DNA of 8,792 nucleotides from Promethearchaeota archaeon (GTDB lineage Archaea > Asgardarchaeota > Lokiarchaeia > Sigynarchaeales > SOKP01). Where the stretch lies: assembly GCA_019057735.1 (NCBI GenBank), contig JAHLWV010000087.1, forward strand, positions 1 through 8,792. Reading direction: 5' to 3'. Position 1 is the stretch's first letter, and each line of letters opens with the position of its first letter. A program made the translations under genes and the position numbers. The notes beneath the pieces are model-generated. The model made no database searches. It was not told where the DNA came from and saw nothing but the letters and a program-made list of their open reading frames with translations. Positions 1 through 6,802 of the stretch are shown piece after piece.

Positions 1-1281
1 GATCCTCCAATTAAATTCGAACATCTATGGTTAAACGATGTTCACGCATATCACGGAAATGCAGCTGTAGATTGCTACATTGGGTGCACTAGAATGGCAG
101 ATATCAGGTCATTTGAATACGGTGGAGGACATGTTATAGAAGATCTTGTTTCAGGGAAACCAATTCGATTAAAAGGTAATTCATATACGACAGATTGCTA
201 TCCTTTATCAGAAGTAGACACAACATTTACTATTGACGAGATTAATCAAGCTGTCTTGTTAAATCCAAGGAACGCTTACCAGCGTTATGTGTGTGCAGTC
301 AATAGTTCAGACAAAACACTTTATACTTATATGGGTAAATTACTACCGAAATATGGAAACGCACACTTTGCGGGCGCAGGTGCGTTAAGTCCTTTGAGCA
401 ACGATCCTGACTATGAAACAATCGGGATAGGAACAAGAATTTTCCTTGGAGGAGGAATCGGGTATGTTATCGGAGAAGGCACGCAACATAATCCAAAAAG
501 TAGATTTGGAACTCTGTTTGTTAAAGGAGATTTAAAACAAATGACACCCGAATATCTAAGGGGGGTGTCTTATGAAAAGTATGGAACCTCTCTCTTTGTG
601 GGATTAGGAATAGCAATTCCAATATTAAACGAAGGGTTGGCAAAAAAAACTGCGATATCTGACGCTGAACTTCTTACTGATGTCGTTGATTATGCGGTCC
701 CAAGACGAGATCGCCCTAAACCAAGGCAAGTAAGTTACGAAGAGATGAAGAGTGGCTATATAGAACTGAATGGAAAAAAGGTAAAATGTTCCCCTTTATC
801 ATCCTTTCATCACGCTAAAAAAATTGCGGAAACCTTAAAGAGTTGGATTAAAGAAGGTAAATTCTACTTAAATCCGCCTGCGGAGACGTTACCCACTGAC
901 ACTGTATTTAAACCAATGAAAATTACATCCGAATTAAAATTCGTTAAAGACTTGAAGAGAAAAGCAGAAACTTGCTTCGACGACTGTGACATTAAGTTAG
1001 TCGCAGAAAAAATCATAAAAAATAATGTAAATCACATCGTTATTATTGATAGAGACAACGTACTTAAAGGAATCGTCACCAGTTTTGATATTACGAAAGC
1101 AATTGCTGAAGATAAGAAAGACCTTGATGAAATTATTACAAAACGAGTTATCACAACTTCAGACAATGATCCCATTGATGTCGCTGCAAGAAAAATGAAA
1201 ACTAATGAAATTTCAGCATTACCTGTGATTACTGCTCAGAAAAAAGTAGTAGGAATTATTACTTCGGAGGAGTTGATGTAA
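1..1281 (+). CDS. L-aspartate semialdehyde sulfurtransferase, DUF39 + CBS domains (5' partial)
   Basis: This is the large subunit of the MA1821/MA1822-type system, which in Methanosarcina converts aspartate semialdehyde to homocysteine through a protein persulfide. The frame is open from base 1, so the gene starts before the window. The ATG at 94 is internal, because the 31 codons before it carry conserved-looking family sequence (GNAAVDCYIG). About 426 codons are visible; from memory the family is near 500, so roughly 75 are missing. The DUF39 core contains a Cys in TDCYP (codon at 196-198), probably the essential persulfide cysteine of the family, and a glycine-rich stretch (GTRIFLGGGIGYVIGEG). 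The last ~115 residues form two CBS repeats, with HIVIIDRDNVLKGIVTSFD in the first and ALPVIT..KKVVGIITSEEL in the second, suggesting ligand-dependent regulation. The stop lies one base before the TTG start of the ferredoxin subunit, so the two are an operon. Family assignment is confident; the reaction is transferred from Methanosarcina. Confidence 0.88.
   Translation, partial: DPPIKFEHLWLNDVHAYHGNAAVDCYIGCTRMADIRSFEYGGGHVIEDLVSGKPIRLKGNSYTTDCYPLSEVDTTFTIDEINQAVLLNPRNAYQRYVCAVNSSDKTLYTYMGKLLPKYGNAHFAGAGALSPLSNDPDYETIGIGTRIFLGGGIGYVIGEGTQHNPKSRFGTLFVKGDLKQMTPEYLRGVSYEKYGTSLFVGLGIAIPILNEGLAKKTAISDAELLTDVVDYAVPRRDRPKPRQVSYEEMKSGYIELNGKKVKCSPLSSFHHAKKIAETLKSWIKEGKFYLNPPAETLPTDTVFKPMKITSELKFVKDLKRKAETCFDDCDIKLVAEKIIKNNVNHIVIIDRDNVLKGIVTSFDITKAIAEDKKDLDEIITKRVITTSDNDPIDVAARKMKTNEISALPVITAQKKVVGIITSEELM
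1266..1272 (+). promoter_or_regulatory. Shine-Dalgarno GGAGGAG for the NIL-ferredoxin gene
   Basis: A strong GGAGGAG lies inside the last codons of the DUF39 gene, 10 bases before the TTG at 1283. It supports the TTG as the true start and means the ferredoxin subunit is translated from the same message. Confidence 0.7.
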
Positions 1282-1282
1282 A

Positions 1283-1675
1283 TTGACTATAATTAACTGC
1301 ACCTTGCCGTTCGGAATTGTTAGAGATATTAGTAACTACTCTAAAATCATCAATGAAATTTTAAAGTTTGATATTACGTTCAACATATTAAAATTCTCAA
1401 CGGGTTCAAATGGAATAAACTTATTACTAGATGTTCCTGAAGATAAAATCAGAACGATAACAGAATCGTTAAAAAAAAATAATGTGATCGTTAACAAGAA
1501 AGGGCGGGTCATAGTATTGGATAACTGTATCGATTGCGGAGCTTGTATCTCGCTATGCCCGACCGATGCATTATACTTTAACGGCAATTATAAGTTAGAG
1601 TTCTCCTATGAGAAATGTATTGGATGTTTATTATGTTTAGATTCTTGCCCCAGATACGCAATCGAAGAAATGTGA
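1283..1675 (+). CDS. NIL-domain 2[4Fe-4S] ferredoxin, sulfurtransferase iron-sulfur subunit
   Basis: This is the small partner of the DUF39 protein (MA1822-like), thought to supply electrons during persulfide reduction in homocysteine synthesis. At 130 residues it has the usual two-part build. Residues ~1-72 resemble an ACT-like NIL domain (alternating strands and helices, with NGINLLLDVPEDKI near the middle). The C-terminal half has two complete CxxCxxCxxxCP motifs, CIDCGACISLCP and CIGCLLCLDSCP, each expected to bind one [4Fe-4S] cluster. It starts at TTG, supported by GGAGGAG upstream, one base after the stop of the upstream gene. It ends in TGA just before a T10 tract and faces the hdrCB pair. 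NIL-ferredoxins also follow methionine ABC transporters, but the direct DUF39 neighbour favours the sulfurtransferase role. Confidence 0.88.
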   Translation: MTIINCTLPFGIVRDISNYSKIINEILKFDITFNILKFSTGSNGINLLLDVPEDKIRTITESLKKNNVIVNKKGRVIVLDNCIDCGACISLCPTDALYFNGNYKLEFSYEKCIGCLLCLDSCPRYAIEEM

Positions 1676-1685
1676 CCAAATTTTC

Positions 1686-1695
1686 TTTTTTTTTT
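1686..1695 (+). terminator. Oligo-T terminator after the DUF39-ferredoxin operon
   Basis: A T4-C-T10 run starts six bases after the ferredoxin stop codon. Archaeal RNA polymerase commonly stops at such T tracts without a hairpin, and none is evident here. It lies in the 21-base gap between two convergent genes and works for the + strand only. Confidence 0.6.
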
Positions 1696-1696
1696 A

Positions 1697-2710
1697 CTAT
1701 TGCTGAGTAATAATCTCAAAAATTTCCTCAAGACGAGGTGTTTTTTGAGTCAAAGAAATACAGCGTTCTTTTTCGCAACCTCTAAGAATAGAAATGAGTT
1801 CGTTCAAATGAATCGTGGGAATTTCTAACTTCTCACCAAACCATTTTTCGATATTATCTCTATATTCTGGTTTACTTAACGTATAAAGGCAGGTTGGACA
1901 AGGCATTAATATGAAATCTGCTCCTACATTTTCTGCACTTTTTAATTTGTTATAAGTTACTTTAAGAGCTTCCCGAGGATTTATTAGCAATTGACTACCA
2001 CCCCAACCACAGCAGCTCTCTCTTTCTTGGTAATCAACAGGGACGCCCCCAAAAAGATCAATAAGTTCCTCAAATTTGGTTTTACTACCTAAATAGCTAT
2101 CTAGCGTTTTTTTATCTCTCGAAAGATTTAAGTAATGGCAGCCGTAGTGAACAGCTACTTTTAGGTTCCTAAGGTCGAACTTTAAGGTGTTAAGAACATC
2201 ATTCCGTATAAGATATAAGAAGTCCAAATCGTGGACCAATTTTAGCTTAGGATCTTCTAAAATATTATACATTCCAGGGTATCTTTCCCCATCTACACTC
2301 TTGCTAATTGAATTTAAGATATCCTGAGTTTTCCCTTTAACTTCAGGATTTTTTAAAAAATCTCTTCCTCTAAGAAGGGAATTGTAGCATCCATTACAAC
2401 TAAAGAAAGCAATTTCTGCTTGTTGATTGATTTCGCTAAGGTTTCTTTCGTTAATTGCAGAAAATTGAGCTCGAGTTATAAGATTTCTCTGAAAAAAAGT
2501 ACCGCTACAACACGATTGATTAATACACGTACTTGATTCTAACTGAAGTTCATCTAATAAATCTTGAAAGCCCCATCTGACTCCTGGAAAATATTTTTCT
2601 AAACAAGCATTAAACAAACATAATTTTTTTTCTTTGAAATATTCTAAAGGATTTTCAGGGTATTCCTTTTCTATTTCATGTAAGTCTAACGCTAAACTAT
2701 TAAAATTCAT
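1697..2710 (-). CDS. hdrB: Heterodisulfide reductase subunit B-like protein (two CCG domains)
   Basis: This is an HdrB-type catalytic subunit. In methanogens HdrB carries two noncubane [4Fe-4S] clusters that reduce the CoM-CoB heterodisulfide; in non-methanogens the disulfide substrate is often unknown. The 337 residues hold two CCG motifs. The first is C36, C67-C68, C105/C108 (SCCSGTFF, SCNGC). The second is C191 (HYGCH), C233-C234 (ESCCGWGG), C271/C274 (MPCPTC). All expected cysteines are present, so both sites look intact. No transmembrane segment is seen, so it should be cytosolic. The ATG overlaps the hdrC stop by one base (TAATG), with AAGGA (2716-2720) five bases upstream, so the pair is translationally coupled. 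It could also belong to a related CCG-domain oxidoreductase, but the paired small HdrC favours Hdr. HdrA is not in view. Confidence 0.85.
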   Translation of the reverse strand: MNFNSLALDLHEIEKEYPENPLEYFKEKKLCLFNACLEKYFPGVRWGFQDLLDELQLESSTCINQSCCSGTFFQRNLITRAQFSAINERNLSEINQQAEIAFFSCNGCYNSLLRGRDFLKNPEVKGKTQDILNSISKSVDGERYPGMYNILEDPKLKLVHDLDFLYLIRNDVLNTLKFDLRNLKVAVHYGCHYLNLSRDKKTLDSYLGSKTKFEELIDLFGGVPVDYQERESCCGWGGSQLLINPREALKVTYNKLKSAENVGADFILMPCPTCLYTLSKPEYRDNIEKWFGEKLEIPTIHLNELISILRGCEKERCISLTQKTPRLEEIFEIITQQ

Positions 2711-3234
2711 TATTTTCCTTTAGTTTTTTTACTTTTTGATTTTTGCTCTTTACTTGCTTTAAATACATATTTTATTCTCGCAAAATTGCAAATTACATTT
2801 AATTCGTCGATTCGCTCTTGTGGTAAATGTTCTCCTAATGGTTCTTCTAAAACTGTCCCTTTAGTTAGGAATCTCTCTGACATTTCAACGTATTTCCTTA
2901 AATCGTTATAACGGGGACCATACCCTCTTTTAAAAGACTCGTTCCTTAGATTAAGAATAAGCAAGGGGATATTGATATTCTCTTTGGGACATACTCGCTT
3001 ACATCTTTCGCATAAGTAGCAATGCCATATATCAGAATCTTTCAAAACGCTTTTATCGCCACGTAAAACCTTTTGAATGATTTTTCTACTGTTGAATGTG
3101 GACACTTTAGCTGCAGGACAATCGCCTACACATTTTCCACAAGAAATACATTGGATTATATTTCTATTTTCATCCACATCTTCTACTAATTCCTTATAAA
3201 ATTCCCAGTTCCATTCACTGGTGTGATCAGCCAT
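2710..3234 (-). CDS. hdrC: Heterodisulfide reductase subunit C-like iron-sulfur protein
   Basis: This is an HdrC-type electron carrier that passes electrons from an HdrA-like flavoprotein, or another donor, to HdrB. Two cubane [4Fe-4S] motifs are complete: C29-C32-C35-C39 (CISCGKCVGDCP) and C72-C75-C78-C82 (CYLCERCKRVCP). The 174-residue length is normal for cytosolic HdrC, and there is no membrane segment as in HdrE-type partners. The C-terminus is a lysine/serine-rich tail of about 15 residues. It starts at ATG 3234 with no clear Shine-Dalgarno, so initiation may be leaderless or weak. It is the first gene of the hdrC-hdrB operon and is transcribed away from the GTPase through a shared 294-base intergenic region. 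Confidence 0.85.
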   Translation of the reverse strand: MADHTSEWNWEFYKELVEDVDENRNIIQCISCGKCVGDCPAAKVSTFNSRKIIQKVLRGDKSVLKDSDIWHCYLCERCKRVCPKENINIPLLILNLRNESFKRGYGPRYNDLRKYVEMSERFLTKGTVLEEPLGEHLPQERIDELNVICNFARIKYVFKASKEQKSKSKKTKGK

Positions 3235-3528
3235 ATTTTTAGTATGTTTTATTATTATTTGAGATTTTTTAACTTATTTGAGGGATTTATTGATTATAAT
3301 CATTATTCTTTATAAGATTTAATTATTATAAAAATAAATTTTAAAATCGAAGATTTGTATTATTATAAAGGCTTTAAGCGTATCATTGTTGCTCAATGCA
3401 ATTTAGGTAAGGACTGCAATAAATATATTTAAGTTTTTAAAATAATTTATCAAATACATCACTATTAATTATAAGAGATTAGAGTTAGACAAACGTAATT
3501 AACATTTTTTTTCTAAGGAGTTTATCGC
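3235..3528. promoter_or_regulatory. Divergent AT-rich promoter region between hdrC and the GTPase gene
   Basis: The 294 bases between divergent starts must hold promoters for both directions. They are very AT-rich with several TATA-like candidates, such as CTTTATAAG at 3309-3317 and AAATATATTTAAG at 3421-3433, so no single box can be chosen with confidence. The second would give the GTPase message a leader of about 70 bases. I see no RNA gene, repeat array or convincing coding frame here. Confidence 0.4.
3515..3520 (+). promoter_or_regulatory. Shine-Dalgarno AAGGAG for the GTPase gene
   Basis: AAGGAG sits eight bases before the ATG at 3529 and fixes that ATG as the start. Confidence 0.75.
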
Positions 3529-4221
3529 ATGGTTATCTATAAAGACGGGAAAATCTATTTAAAAATAGTTTATTGGGGCATGGGCGCTTCTGGAAAGACT
3601 ACTATTCTGAAAACGCTATATCGAATAACAAAGGAAAGCAAAAAAGACATTGTCCCAATTGGTGAGCTACAAATTATTGAAAAAGCTAGTGGTGCGACAT
3701 TGTATTTTGATCGTGGTCTTTTTCAGTCTACAAAACAAAAAGAAGTCTACTATAGAGTTTATACCGTAGCAGGCCAAAAAGGCTTTACTCCTCTAAGAAA
3801 AAAAATATTTGATAAAACTGATGACCAAACAGATGCAGTTATATTTGTTGTAGATTCTCAAACTAAATTTTTAGAGGATAACATTGAATCTTTGCTAGAA
3901 TTAAAGAATATGGCAAACGATAGGTTGATAAAAGAAATTCCCATGATCGTAATGTTAAACAAGCAAGACCTTGATGATGTTATTGATGAAGAAGATTTCA
4001 AAATCATATTAAAAAATGAAAAAATATGGTTTGAGCCAAAAAATAAATTATATATTTGGAATCCGTTAATTTATACTTCTTGTGCATTATATGATCAGCA
4101 AAAAGATGTTTACCGTAGTTTTCACGAAACTGCTCGTAGAGCAGTTCTATATCATGTTTATGGAGACGGTAAAGCACCAACAGAAATTGATATATCGAAA
4201 AATTCCATAAAAGCAACATAA
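3529..4221 (+). CDS. MglA-like small GTPase (Ras superfamily)
   Basis: This is a GTP-binding switch protein of 230 residues. The P-loop is G17-x4-G22-K23-T24 (GMGASGKTT). G3 is TVAGQ (79-83), where the usual DxxG aspartate is Thr; this T-x-x-G-Q form, with the preceding TLYFDRG (57-63), is the signature of the MglA/Rup-type group rather than of Rab or Arf. G4 is NKQD (144-147) and G5 is TSCA (183-186). DAVIFVVDSQ (102-111) and the following helix also match MglA. A segment of about 20 residues between G4 and G5 with two tryptophans (W167, W177) looks like an insertion. There is no C-terminal prenylation cysteine or membrane segment, so it is probably cytosolic. It is transcribed alone and is convergent with the seven-helix gene. 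MglA acts in bacterial polarity with the roadblock protein MglB; no MglB is adjacent, but a longin-like protein lies 2 kb away. The biological role is unknown. Confidence 0.85.
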   Translation: MVIYKDGKIYLKIVYWGMGASGKTTILKTLYRITKESKKDIVPIGELQIIEKASGATLYFDRGLFQSTKQKEVYYRVYTVAGQKGFTPLRKKIFDKTDDQTDAVIFVVDSQTKFLEDNIESLLELKNMANDRLIKEIPMIVMLNKQDLDDVIDEEDFKIILKNEKIWFEPKNKLYIWNPLIYTSCALYDQQKDVYRSFHETARRAVLYHVYGDGKAPTEIDISKNSIKAT

Positions 4222-4277
4222 ACAAAAAATTCTTCTTATATCTTCAACTGTGTCCAGTACACATCAATTCCTATATT

Positions 4278-4289
4278 AAAAAAAAAAAA
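4278..4289 (-). terminator. Oligo-T terminator directly after the seven-helix gene
   Basis: Twelve consecutive T residues on the - strand begin right after the TGA of the membrane-protein gene. It is a typical archaeal T-tract terminator and separates it from the convergent GTPase gene. Confidence 0.6.
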
Positions 4290-5045
4290 TCAGTTTTTAG
4301 AAAAAATTGCTTTCATCCACTTTGGAAGAATAAATCCCCCGTAGAATTCAATTGCGCTTATGATTAACAAAACGCGAGTTATAACAACCATAATAGCTAA
4401 AAAGGGGTCAGCCGGATCGGAAAATATCATTCCAAGCAATGCATCCAATATTGAAGCTATAGCGAAAGTAATAAAGGCAGCGCGTAATAATTTCCCTTTT
4501 AATGTCACATCTCTATCTTCCGATTTGAGAGAATTTTGAGCAAATTTCAACCCCGTTCCTGCCATGATCAATATCACAAGTAATAAGTATATTGTGATAA
4601 AAAGACCGAATTCTACAGTAAATGGGCGTAATGGGTTTATTATTCCAATTTGATTGATGTCCGTAAATAATAGTATAAAGAATACTGCTTCGAAAATAAA
4701 GCTAAACACAATTGTTAAGATTACAGCTAATTTCTGTTTCGATTTATTGTTCATATCTGTATACGCAATTATCCAGGCGAGTAATGCAAGTGGGATAAAA
4801 GCATTTCCTATAATGAAATACCACTCAATCGCTAACGATTCTTGAAAGAATATATTCATTAAGAAACTTATAGAATCGGGGAACCATGGATTCGCAACGC
4901 CTATCCATGAGATGCCAACTAAAATATAAAGTCTAGATTTGTATTTAAAGTATTTAAACAATATCGAAAAGCCGATATAGAGAGAAATCAGAACAAAAAT
5001 TAAGCTAAAACTTCCTTGTAATAAATCAACAAATTCTAAAGCCAA
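4290..5045 (-). CDS. Seven-transmembrane protein of unknown function
   Basis: I do not recognise a named family. The 251 residues contain seven hydrophobic segments at about 12-30, 39-60, 76-96, 105-127, 146-166, 186-208 and 215-238. Basic residues fall after segments 1, 3, 5 and 7 (KYFKYKSR; KSKQK; KLLR region; PKWMK), while the other loops are acidic or neutral (SDPADPF). The positive-inside rule therefore predicts N-terminus out and C-terminus in, the layout of rhodopsins and GPCRs. There is no lysine in segment 7, so it is not a retinal protein. Notable residues in or next to membrane segments include W47, N52-P53-W54, E119, D201, R224 and E233. The start is TTG with AGGAGA five bases upstream (5051-5056). 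It could be a sensor or a membrane partner of the nearby GTPase, but that is inference. Confidence 0.75.
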   Translation of the reverse strand: MALEFVDLLQGSFSLIFVLISLYIGFSILFKYFKYKSRLYILVGISWIGVANPWFPDSISFLMNIFFQESLAIEWYFIIGNAFIPLALLAWIIAYTDMNNKSKQKLAVILTIVFSFIFEAVFFILLFTDINQIGIINPLRPFTVEFGLFITIYLLLVILIMAGTGLKFAQNSLKSEDRDVTLKGKLLRAAFITFAIASILDALLGMIFSDPADPFLAIMVVITRVLLIISAIEFYGGFILPKWMKAIFSKN

Positions 5046-5050
5046 TTATA

Positions 5051-5056
5051 TCTCCT
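5051..5056 (-). promoter_or_regulatory. Shine-Dalgarno AGGAGA for the seven-helix gene
   Basis: AGGAGA on the - strand lies five bases before the TTG at 5045. It is the main evidence that this TTG is used as a start codon. Confidence 0.65.
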
Positions 5057-5102
5057 ATTATCTTTAAATGAAAACTTGTGTTAATTCATATTAAATTTTT
5101 GA

Positions 5103-5112
5103 TATTTATAAA
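5103..5112 (-). promoter_or_regulatory. Candidate TATA box for the seven-helix gene
   Basis: TTTATAAATA on the - strand lies about 58 bases before the TTG start. A transcript beginning about 25 bases downstream would have a leader of 30-35 bases containing the AGGAGA. The surrounding DNA is AT-rich, so chance matches are likely. Confidence 0.4.
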
Positions 5113-5223
5113 CTATCTTTAAACACAATATGGGACTAGGTTTGTAACAGAAAATCAATAATAATAAGTAGCTACTTTAAGCGGATTTAATGAGCGCAAA
5201 AATGAAGCTTAAAACTTCGCAAA

Positions 5224-6306
5224 TTAAATTACAGTATAATCTAAAAATGAAGATTTTTCCTTGAAAGGATTAATTAGTAGTTTTAGATGATGTAAGTATT
5301 GATCAAATGAAATTTCACCTTTTTTATAGCGCATTGGCAATATTTTAATCAGATAAATTGGCGTATATTTAACAAACCGGATATCGGTAAAGAGAAAAAC
5401 AAACCCTTTTGCTTCAAATATAATCTTTGTTTCTAATAATTCTTCAAATAAATCTTCTCGATTATTTAATAGGTTAAGGCTGTCATTTACGGTTAACTCG
5501 CTTTTTCTTAGAGCTTTAATTAAGTTATACACATCATTATCGATCAGTAGGCTTACAATTAATTTGCTCTCGATTTCTTGGCTACAGTTGTAATTAGTGT
5601 AAAATTTTATAATTTCTTTCCTGAATTTCTTCGATATTTTTTCATCTATTTTATCATCGGGAAAATTATCCGATGGAATTCTCATATACGATAAGTCATT
5701 AATTAAGAAATAACACTCCTTAGTTCCGGGGAGAGATTTCTTTATAATTAAATTTTCTCGAAGAAATGAAATCAATAGTAAATCGATATTTACTGTAGAA
5801 AATCCGTAATCATTTCGGAGAATACTTATTAACTCGTTTTTAGTAATGACCCCATTCCTTAGAATTTGTAAGATCGTGAATTTAATTTTTTCTTGAAAAA
5901 ATGAAACTAGATCTTGTCCTTCTAACTTAGTGTAGTTTTTAATTGTATTGAATGCTTCTGAAACAGCTCTATTAATTTTATCTGTGTTGGCAAGTTCTAA
6001 TAAATTCTTTGTTATCACTGCTAAAATGTCAGAGGATATTACATCGCTAACCTTACTTTTAGTTTTAATTATTAAGACAAGAAAATAAATTTCCCCCTCG
6101 AATTCTTGTATAACTGATATAACCCTTCGATCCTTTTCTTCTAATATATAATCTAATTCTATTAAGATCTTATCCTTATTTAACTCGTGTTGAGCCCATA
6201 TTTTCAGAAAGAGATCTTTTGAAGGATAAGCGCCTTCTGGTGGATATTGAATTATAGGTATTGGTCCAGTACTTTTGTTCCAATGAATTATAATTAGTCG
6301 TTCCAT
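5224..6306 (-). CDS. Longin-like N-terminal domain protein with winged-helix-like segments
   Basis: No named family is certain. In residues 2-125 the predicted order is strand (LIIIHW), strand (PIPIIQYP), helix (KDLFLKIWAQHEL), three strands (ILIELDYIL; RVISVIQEF; EIYFLVLIIK) and one or two long helices. That is the beta-beta-alpha-beta-beta-beta-alpha topology of longin/roadblock-type folds, which often bind small GTPases. The W...GP...YPP pattern near the start resembles many Asgard proteins I recall. Residues ~140-212 look like a winged helix (ILQILRNG, then TKNELISILRNDYG, a recognition-like helix and a strand pair). Residues ~250-325 may be a second one, ending in GFVFLFTDIRFVKYTP. There are no membrane segments. 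It starts at ATG 6306 without a clear Shine-Dalgarno. It lies 178 bases upstream of the seven-helix gene on the same strand. It may be a GTPase regulator or an adaptor; DNA binding is possible but unproven. Confidence 0.6.
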   Translation of the reverse strand: MERLIIIHWNKSTGPIPIIQYPPEGAYPSKDLFLKIWAQHELNKDKILIELDYILEEKDRRVISVIQEFEGEIYFLVLIIKTKSKVSDVISSDILAVITKNLLELANTDKINRAVSEAFNTIKNYTKLEGQDLVSFFQEKIKFTILQILRNGVITKNELISILRNDYGFSTVNIDLLLISFLRENLIIKKSLPGTKECYFLINDLSYMRIPSDNFPDDKIDEKISKKFRKEIIKFYTNYNCSQEIESKLIVSLLIDNDVYNLIKALRKSELTVNDSLNLLNNREDLFEELLETKIIFEAKGFVFLFTDIRFVKYTPIYLIKILPMRYKKGEISFDQYLHHLKLLINPFKEKSSFLDYTVI

Positions 6307-6446
6307 TATCGCAAGGTATTTATGTAAAGTAAGTTAAAAATGTGATTTGTTTTGGAGAATTTGTTTTTAATATAATAAAATAAAGAAATTCAGTTATAAA
6401 TTCTATTGTGAATATTTGGAAAAGATAGTAAAAGTTTAGGTAGATT

Positions 6447-6704
6447 TTAGGTTAGGAGCTTAGGATAAAAATCTTCAAGAACCTTTAATGTATTATGAAG
6501 CATTTCATTCAGTTTTTCATCACTTGTAAAATCAGGATTCTTGGAAAAACATATGATTATTTGATTGGCTAGATGCTTATCATCTTGACAATACTTTTGA
6601 TGCTTACAATTAAACAAAAAATTAAATTCCTCTACCAACCAATCCAAATTCTTGATACTGTGTTCCTTCAATAAATTTTCATAATCGCTGCTGTATAAAT
6701 ACAA
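6447..6704 (-). CDS. Small hypothetical protein (85 residues)
   Basis: I do not recognise it. The predicted product is acidic to neutral and mostly helical, with no membrane segment or signal peptide. A cluster C33-x-H35-x3-C39-x4-H44 (CKHQKYCQDDKH) could bind a metal, but the spacing matches no motif I can name. The start is TTG with GAGAGG eight bases upstream (6713-6718), which argues for a real gene. The neighbours on the same strand are the 58-codon ORF upstream and the longin-like gene downstream, each about 100-140 bases away. Confidence 0.55.
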   Translation of the reverse strand: MYLYSSDYENLLKEHSIKNLDWLVEEFNFLFNCKHQKYCQDDKHLANQIIICFSKNPDFTSDEKLNEMLHNTLKVLEDFYPKLLT

Positions 6705-6712
6705 AATAAATA

Positions 6713-6718
6713 CCTCTC
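6713..6718 (-). promoter_or_regulatory. Shine-Dalgarno GAGAGG for the 85-residue ORF
   Basis: GAGAGG on the - strand, eight bases before the TTG at 6704, is the best evidence that this small ORF is translated. Confidence 0.5.
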
Positions 6719-6802
6719 TTATTATTAAGATTAATACAACTTAATTATGATCCTAGTAAAATGTGTCTTTAAAAAATTATGTATGAAATCTTTAAGTTGT
6801 TT

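Noticed and set aside
94..96. ATG at 94 as the start of the DUF39 gene
   Set aside because: The same frame is open to base 1 and encodes family-like sequence including DCYIG, so this ATG is internal.
1336..1587. Open frame on the - strand, 83 codons
   Set aside because: It lies wholly opposite the NIL-ferredoxin gene, whose motifs are unmistakable, and its product shows no domain.
3360..3425. Less AT-rich patch in the divergent intergenic region checked as an RNA gene
   Set aside because: No tRNA cloverleaf, conserved loop or convincing stem could be built by eye.
4004..4225. Open frame on the - strand, 73 codons
   Set aside because: It is the antisense shadow of the GTPase C-terminal region.
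4654..4845. Open frame on the + strand, 63 codons
   Set aside because: It lies opposite membrane segments of the seven-helix gene; the frame is open because of their codon bias.
4290..5045. Possible microbial rhodopsin
   Set aside because: Seven helices with suitable orientation, but no lysine in the last helix for retinal attachment.
3371..5183. Shared CTTTAAGCG in two intergenic regions (3372-3380 and 5175-5183)
   Set aside because: A single nine-base match without longer flanking similarity is too weak to call a regulatory motif.
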